In this document: positions 59,377 through 64,000 of the stretch, piece after piece
Numbering within the stretch: the first letter of the stretch is position 1
Layout of the letters: every line of letters starts with the position of its first letter
DNA from: Arthrobacter gallicola
GTDB taxonomy: Bacteria; Actinomycetota; Actinomycetes; Actinomycetales; Micrococcaceae
Direction: 5' to 3'
NCBI RefSeq assembly: GCF_014836775.1
Contig: NZ_JACSQD010000007.1
Coordinates: 62,001-126,000, forward strand
Length of the DNA: 64,000 nt
The notes under the pieces: generated by a model
The model's input: the letters and a program-made list of their open reading frames with translations, nothing else
Databases searched by the model: none
What the model was told of the DNA's origin: nothing
Made by a program: the position numbers and the translations under genes

Positions 59377-59557
59377 CCGACGCGGCTCCTGCCTTGGTTC
59401 TTCTGCGCTGTCCCAGCAAGAACTCTAGGCCGCCGGACGCGGGAGCCCTCAACGGACGGGCGTCACAACCGGCTCGTGTGACTTCGCTTTACCTGCAGGT
59501 CAGCGCCCGAACGGTATTCTCAGGCAAACGCTCCTCCATCCCGGACAGGACCTGCAC

Positions 59558-60361
59558 ATGAGTCTCCACAGCACTGAACCCGGTGTTATCCCGGCCCTGC
59601 TCGCCGCACTCGACGGCGGCTCCCTGGAAATCATCGACCTCACCGCTCCGCTGAGCGCCGGAATTCCCACCCTGAAGCTGCCGGCGCCGTTCACGAACCT
59701 GATTGACTTCCAGCTGGAGGAGGTCAGCGCTTTCGACGGGCCCGGACCGTTCTGGAAGCACAACAACATCCACACCGGGGAGCACATCGGCACCCACGTG
59801 GACGCGCCGTCGCACTGGATCACCGGCCGCGACGGGGACGATGTGTCACAGATCCCGGTGCAGCGGCTGGTGGGGCCCGCCGTCGTCCTGGACTTCAGTG
59901 CCGAAGCGGCAACCGACCCGGATTTCCTGGTCGAGGTGGACCACATCAAGGCTTGGGAGGCCGAGCACGGCGCACTGCCGGACGGCGGGTGGCTGCTGCT
60001 GCGCACGGGCTGGGACAAGTTCTTCGACGACGCCGATGCCTTCCTCAACACTGACGACACCGGCTCCCACACGCCGGGACTGTCCGCGGACTGCGCGAAG
60101 TGGCTGGCGGAGGAAACCCCGATTGCCGGTCTGGGCGTGGAGACGGTGGGGATCGACGCCGGGAATGCCGGGGCGTTCGATCCTCCCTTCCCGGTGCATT
60201 ACTACCTGCTGGGCAACAACAAGTACGGCGTCACGCTGCTCCAGAACCTGGCGCAGCTGCCCCCGACCGGTACCCTCATCGTTGTGTCCCCGCTGAAAAT
60301 CGTCGGTGGAACGGCCAGTCCGGCGCGTGTGCTGGCGCTGGTGGAATCCGCCGGCGCCTAA
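59558..60361 (+). CDS. Cyclase family protein (kynurenine formamidase-like metal hydrolase)
   Basis: 267 residues. The signature HIGTHVDAPSHW (76-87) provides the His/Asp/His metal ligands of the KynB/isatin hydrolase fold. LEIIDLTAPLSAGIPTLKLP and WLLLRTGWDKFFDD are also conserved. Members hydrolyse amide or lactam bonds, or act in polyketide-type reactions. AGGA lies 8 nt before the ATG. It is divergent from the TPP enzyme, which suggests a joint pathway. Confidence 0.88.
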   Translation: MSLHSTEPGVIPALLAALDGGSLEIIDLTAPLSAGIPTLKLPAPFTNLIDFQLEEVSAFDGPGPFWKHNNIHTGEHIGTHVDAPSHWITGRDGDDVSQIPVQRLVGPAVVLDFSAEAATDPDFLVEVDHIKAWEAEHGALPDGGWLLLRTGWDKFFDDADAFLNTDDTGSHTPGLSADCAKWLAEETPIAGLGVETVGIDAGNAGAFDPPFPVHYYLLGNNKYGVTLLQNLAQLPPTGTLIVVSPLKIVGGTASPARVLALVESAGA

Positions 60362-60382
60362 CCGGCCGCTTTCCCGCAGCCC

Positions 60383-61015
60383 CTAGGCCGGGCGCGCCTG
60401 GACCTGGGCGAGCAGCTGCTCAAAGGGCAGCGACTCGTTCGGGTTCTGCCGGGGAGCCGGTGCGGGCGCGTCCCCCAGCAGGGCAAGGAGCTCGGATCCT
60501 GCCCGCCGGACCCGGCGGTCCAGGGTGCCGGTCCCGTCGGTGCCCGCTCCCCAGTCATCGGGGGCAGCAAAGACGGCAGTGGGCGTGATGCGGGCGCGAA
60601 GGTAACTGAACATTGGACGCAGGGCGAAGTCCAGGACCATGGAATGCCGGGCGCTGCCGCCGGTGGCGCCCACCATCACGGGTTTGCCGTCCAGGGCATC
60701 CTTGTCGATCACATCGAAAAAGGACTTGAACAGGCCGCTCATCGACGCGGTGAACACCGGGGTCACCGCGATCAGGGCGTCGGCGTCGATCACCTCATTA
60801 ATAAGCGCCTCCAGGTTCGGTGGCGCAAAACCGGAGACCATGGCGTTGGCGATGTCCACGGCGTATTCCCGCAGCTCATACGTGGTCACCGAGGCCTCAT
60901 GCCCGGCATCCTGCAGGCTCTGCCGCGCCGCGGCACTGAGCTGATCAGCCAGCATACGGCTGGAGGAAGGCGTGCCCAATCCTGCGGAGAGAGCTACGAT
61001 CCTGCGTTCGGCCAT
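60383..61015 (-). CDS. NAD(P)H-dependent FMN reductase (CE1759 type)
   Basis: 210 residues with a flavodoxin-like fold: RIVALSAGLGTPSSSRMLADQL, then DALIAVTPVFTASMSGLFKSFFDVID and KPVMVGATGGSARHSMVLDFALRPMFSYL. It is the reductase type that supplies FMNH2 to LLM oxygenases. A LLM protein is encoded at 26091 but not adjacent. GGAAAGGGG lies 5 nt before the ATG. Confidence 0.9.
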   Translation of the reverse strand: MAERRIVALSAGLGTPSSSRMLADQLSAAARQSLQDAGHEASVTTYELREYAVDIANAMVSGFAPPNLEALINEVIDADALIAVTPVFTASMSGLFKSFFDVIDKDALDGKPVMVGATGGSARHSMVLDFALRPMFSYLRARITPTAVFAAPDDWGAGTDGTGTLDRRVRRAGSELLALLGDAPAPAPRQNPNESLPFEQLLAQVQARPA

Positions 61016-61099
61016 GACGGCCCCTTTCCTAGATTCAAACCTGTAGATGTTATTGCATCTACTTTGAGAACCCTGCCGGGCTGCCGGTTATTCCCGCCC

Positions 61100-61105
61100 T
61101 AGGAT
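61100..61105 (+). promoter_or_regulatory. -10 box of a probable leaderless promoter (GNAT gene)
   Basis: TAGGAT, 6 nt before the ATG at 61112. Confidence 0.5.
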
Positions 61106-61111
61106 GGGGCC

Positions 61112-61714
61112 ATGACTTTCCAGGATTACTCCACGCCCGTTCCGCTGCAGGGCAATACCGTCCGTCTGGAACCCCTGAGCCGTGACCACGTGCCGGAGCT
61201 TCGCGATGCCGTGAAGGACGGGGAACTGTGGAACCTTTGGTACACCCGCATTCCCACGCCGGAGAAGATGGCCGAAGAGGTGGAGTCCCGCCTGGCACAG
61301 CAGGCAGCCGGCGCTATGGCACCCTGGGTGATCCGCCGCCTGGACACCGGGATGATTTGCGGAATGACCACCTACCTGAACATCAAGGCCGAACACCGGC
61401 GGCTGGAAATCGGCTCCACCTGGCTGGCGGCGAGCGCCCAGCGAACCGCTGTGAACGCCGAAGCCAAATACCTGCTGCTTACCCGTGCCTTCGAGAACCT
61501 GGACTGCATTGCTGTGGAGTTCCGCACCCACTGGCACAACCATGCCTCACGGGGGGCCATTGCCCGGCTCGGCGCCAAGCAGGACGGGGTACTGCGCAGC
61601 AACGAACTCTGGGTGGACGGCTCCCGCCGCGACGTAGTGGTTTTCTCGATCCTTGACAGTGAATGGCCCTCGGTCCGCCTGGGTCTGCGGCATCGGCTGG
61701 CGCCTCTGGCGTAG
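61112..61714 (+). CDS. GNAT family N-acetyltransferase
   Basis: 200 residues. NTVRLEPLSRDHVPELRDAV, then GMTTYLNIKAEHRRLEIGSTWLAASAQRTAVNAEAKYLLLTRAFENLDCIAVEFRTHWHN with the acetyl-CoA loop, and RGAIARLGAKQDGVLRSN. It belongs to the RimJ/RimL-like branch. Substrate (protein N-terminus or small molecule) unknown. A TAGGAT box 6 nt before the ATG implies a leaderless mRNA. Confidence 0.9.
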   Translation: MTFQDYSTPVPLQGNTVRLEPLSRDHVPELRDAVKDGELWNLWYTRIPTPEKMAEEVESRLAQQAAGAMAPWVIRRLDTGMICGMTTYLNIKAEHRRLEIGSTWLAASAQRTAVNAEAKYLLLTRAFENLDCIAVEFRTHWHNHASRGAIARLGAKQDGVLRSNELWVDGSRRDVVVFSILDSEWPSVRLGLRHRLAPLA

Positions 61715-61891
61715 TCCGCACAGGGCAGTTGCATCGTGGCGAAGGTGGCCAGCAGGCCCAAAAAGAGGCTCAATATCCGCCTTGTAGGGGAGGCCAAAGT
61801 GACTGAAGTTCACTAAGCTGACTTTCGTCATGCGCCGGAGGCCTCTGCACCCGCCGGCATGTACCGCTTCGCAGACACTCTGAGGGGAACC

Positions 61892-62431
61892 ATGCAAGAG
61901 CCTCCGGCAAATAACTACAGCTACAACGCCTATGCGAGCAACCAGGCGCCGTCAGCGCCGCCCGCTCCCGTCCGCCCGCAGCAGGTCGATCTGGGCTTCT
62001 GGCTGCTGATTGCCGCTGCAGTGCTGAGCGTCATCAGCATTCCGGTCGGCATGGCCTGGCTGAACTCCAGCGGCTACCAGGAGTCCATGATTGCTGCCGG
62101 AATCTCCGCGGACCAGCTGGATGCCCTGATCTCCGCCACCGTGGTGATGACCCTGTTCTTCGCCGTTGTCAGTGTGGCCATCTCAGTGCTTGTGGCACTG
62201 TTCATCCGCAAGGGCCACAACTGGGCCCGGATTGTGGCGACCGTCTTCGCTGCCCTGTCCCTGTTCAACCTCACCGGCCTGGCCACCGGTGGACTGATGG
62301 CCCTGACGTCGGGACTGGGCGTGCTGCTCCCGGTTGTCGCCGTTGTCCTTCTGTGGATGAAACCGGCCACAGAGTACTTCCAGGCCGCCAAGGCCTACCG
62401 CCAGTATAAGAACTTCAACCCGGGCGCTTAG
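61892..62431 (+). CDS. Hypothetical four-helix membrane protein
   Basis: 179 residues. A Pro/Ala/Tyr/Gln-rich N-terminus is followed by four hydrophobic segments (FWLLIAAAVLSVISIPVGMAW; VVMTLFFAVVSVAISVLVALF; IVATVFAALSLFNLTGLATG; LGVLLPVVAVVLLWM) and a C-terminal YFQAAKAYRQYKNF. Similar small actinobacterial membrane proteins have no known role. ATG at 61892 has GAGGGG 4 nt upstream. Confidence 0.8.
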   Translation: MQEPPANNYSYNAYASNQAPSAPPAPVRPQQVDLGFWLLIAAAVLSVISIPVGMAWLNSSGYQESMIAAGISADQLDALISATVVMTLFFAVVSVAISVLVALFIRKGHNWARIVATVFAALSLFNLTGLATGGLMALTSGLGVLLPVVAVVLLWMKPATEYFQAAKAYRQYKNFNPGA

Positions 62432-62438
62432 CACCTGG

Positions 62439-62481
62439 GAAACGGAGCCGGTACCAGATTTTCTGGTACCGGCTCCGTTTC
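62439..62481. terminator. Bidirectional terminator, 20-bp perfect stem
   Basis: Perfect 20-bp arms at 62439-62458 and 62462-62481, 3-nt loop, between the convergent membrane-protein and FAD-dehydrogenase genes. TTTC-GTT and TTTCCC flank it on the two strands. Confidence 0.92.
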
Positions 62482-62493
62482 GTTAACCGTGCC

Positions 62494-64000
62494 TCAACGT
62501 GCCGCGGCCCGTCCCGCGGCCCGTCCGCTGAACAGGCACCCGCCCAGGAATGTGCCTTCCAGCGACCGGTAGCCGTGCATCCCTCCCCCACCGAATCCTG
62601 CGGCTTCCCCGGCAGCGTAAAGTCCCGGAACCGGTGAACCGCCGCTGCTGAGCACCCGCGAATCCAGATCGGTTTCCAGTCCGCCCAGGGTCTTGCGGGT
62701 CAGGACGGAGAGCCGGACGGCGATCAACGGGCCGTCCTTCGGCTCCAGGATCGGCCGCGGCGTGGCAGTGCGGATCAGCCGGTCCCCCAGATAAGCGCGG
62801 GCACCGCGGATGGCGGTAATCTGGGCGTCCTTGCTGAACCGGTTGGCGATCTCCCGGTCCCGGGCCTGCAGCTGCTCGAGCACCGACTCAGCGGAAAGCA
62901 CCGGCGCGGTGCCCTCCGTGGAGGACTTGGCAAGCGAGTTCATGGCTGCCACCAGCTCCCCCACAGTGCCCGCGGTGAGGAAATCCTCCCCCTGGTCCAG
63001 GAATTTCTGCACCGGGCCCGGCACCCCGGCAGCCGCCCGGCCGAGCACGTCCCGGACAGATTTCCCGGTCAGGTCTGGGTTCTGTTCGGATCCGGAGAGC
63101 GCGAATTCCTTTCGGATGATTGCCTTATTGAGAATGAACCAGCTGTAGTCATACCCGGTGCCGCGCAGGTACTCCAGTGTGCCGAGCGTATCGAAACCGG
63201 GGAAGAGCGGGCCCGGAAGCCGGTTACCGGCAGCGTCCAGCCACAGGGAGGACGGGCCCGGAAGGATCCGGATGCCGTGGTTGGGCCATACCGGGTCCCA
63301 GTTCCGGATACCCTCGACGTAATGCCACATCCGGTCAGGGTTGATGATCCGGCCGCCGGCGGCCTGCACCGCTTTTAGGCCCCGCCCGTCCACATGCCCG
63401 GGCACTCCGCTGAGCATCCGTTCCGGCGGCGCTCCCAGGCGCTTCGGCCAGGCAGAGCGGACCAGCCCGTGATCACCGCCAATGCCTCCGGTGGTGACGA
63501 CGACGGCGCCGGCTGAAAACTCGAATTCTCCCTCCGTGCCGCGCACCGCCGGGCGGCCGCGCGGCGTCGTCGTCCGTTCCAGGCGGGTCCCGCGCACCCC
63601 GGTGACCGCTCCGCCGCTGGTCACGAGCGCCTCCATCCGGTGGTTGCAGGCCAGATGCACCAGGCCACGCTCCATCCCGTCCCGGACCCTGGCTTCAAAC
63701 GGTGCGGTGATCCCGGGCCCGGTGCCCCAGGTGATATGAAACCGCGGGACGGAATTTCCCGGGCCGGTGGCACCGTAGCCGCCGCGTTCAGCCCACCCGA
63801 CCACGGGGAAGGACCGATGCCCCATTTGGTGCAGCCAGGACCGTTTCTCACCGGCGGCGAAGTTCACATAGGCTTCGGCCCAAAGGCGCGGCCAGTAGTC
63901 CTCCTCGCGGTCGAACCCCGCGGTTCCCAGCCAGTCCTGCCAGGCCAGCTCCACCGAGTCCTTGACCCCGAGGCGGCGCTGTTCGGGCGAGTCCACGAAG
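62494..64000 (-). CDS. FAD-binding dehydrogenase (KsdD/Rv0785-like), N-terminus outside the window
   Basis: 502 codons to the right edge. The C-terminal half is complete: YAAGEAAGFGGGGMHGYRSLEGTFLGGCLFSGRAAG is the FAD-binding end of the fumarate reductase/3-ketosteroid dehydrogenase superfamily. GGYGATGPGNSVPRFHITWGTGPGI and the middle FALNKAIIRKEF-like segment fit the Rv0785 group. The N-terminal dinucleotide motif is not present, so about 40-50 residues must lie right of 64000. The GTG near 63996 is internal, not the start. Confidence 0.9.
   Translation of the reverse strand, partial: FVDSPEQRRLGVKDSVELAWQDWLGTAGFDREEDYWPRLWAEAYVNFAAGEKRSWLHQMGHRSFPVVGWAERGGYGATGPGNSVPRFHITWGTGPGITAPFEARVRDGMERGLVHLACNHRMEALVTSGGAVTGVRGTRLERTTTPRGRPAVRGTEGEFEFSAGAVVVTTGGIGGDHGLVRSAWPKRLGAPPERMLSGVPGHVDGRGLKAVQAAGGRIINPDRMWHYVEGIRNWDPVWPNHGIRILPGPSSLWLDAAGNRLPGPLFPGFDTLGTLEYLRGTGYDYSWFILNKAIIRKEFALSGSEQNPDLTGKSVRDVLGRAAAGVPGPVQKFLDQGEDFLTAGTVGELVAAMNSLAKSSTEGTAPVLSAESVLEQLQARDREIANRFSKDAQITAIRGARAYLGDRLIRTATPRPILEPKDGPLIAVRLSVLTRKTLGGLETDLDSRVLSSGGSPVPGLYAAGEAAGFGGGGMHGYRSLEGTFLGGCLFSGRAAGRAAAR

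Noticed and set aside
63600..64000. Complete FAD dehydrogenase starting near 63996
   Set aside because: The GTG there encodes an internal Val; the nucleotide-binding N-terminus is missing, so the gene continues past the window.

Overview
The window is chromosomal DNA from a high-GC Gram-positive bacterium, most likely an Arthrobacter-like member of the Micrococcaceae. The grounds are family content and style, not a database comparison: strongly GC-rich third positions, a DUF222/HNH (13E12-type) protein, DUF4166, DUF202 and DUF4352-type actinobacterial proteins, sugar ABC operons without their own ATPase, many ATGA-coupled genes and many apparently leaderless genes. No tRNA, rRNA, insertion sequence, prophage, CRISPR array or origin was seen. 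About 64 protein genes are supported, one cut by the right edge.

Layout. 1-470: a 15-bp minisatellite. 469-3276: minus-strand operon of a tyrosine phosphatase, a metallophosphoesterase and an iron/phosphonate-type binding lipoprotein. 3853-9518: a membrane protein, a rhodanese, flavohemoprotein (hmp), a repeat-rich membrane protein and thiol peroxidase. 9861-18261: a probable aromatic (lignin-type) catabolic island: SDR, aldehyde dehydrogenase, MFS carrier, MBL hydrolase, IclR regulator, CYP199-like P450 and its phthalate-dioxygenase-type reductase. 18447-31110: small housekeeping and stress genes, including a DUF202 pair, an ArsR/AHSA1/AHSA1/VOC chain, a TetR/MBL divergent pair, cytosine deaminase, an LLM flavoprotein, gluQRS, a secreted HNH nuclease and PPK2. 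31162-38180: a GntR regulator, a DUF222/HNH gene flanked by GC-rich repeats, and the idonate/gluconate operon (gntK, gntP, idnO, idnD). 38279-47299: an Lrp/DadA divergent pair, a TSUP permease fused to an extra domain, a SWIM/SNF2 helicase, MarR, and an SRPBCC/DUF4166 pair. 47268-50110: SorC regulator divergent from glpD. 50145-57653: LacI-controlled sugar ABC operon with ThuA and two Gfo/Idh oxidoreductases. 57709-64000: TPP enzyme/cyclase divergent pair, FMN reductase, GNAT, a membrane protein and a partial FAD dehydrogenase.

The genes form several substrate-specific uptake and oxidation modules, each beside its own regulator, typical of a soil heterotroph. The least conventional items are the TSUP fusion protein, the ThuA/double-Gfo operon with TCGAAAA operators, the transporterless binding-protein/phosphatase operon, the P450 island with 14-bp tandem repeats between P450 and reductase, and several iterated short repeats between genes. 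Strong inverted-repeat terminators separate many units, and at least eight genes show a TANNNT box 6-7 nt before the start codon, as expected for leaderless mRNAs.
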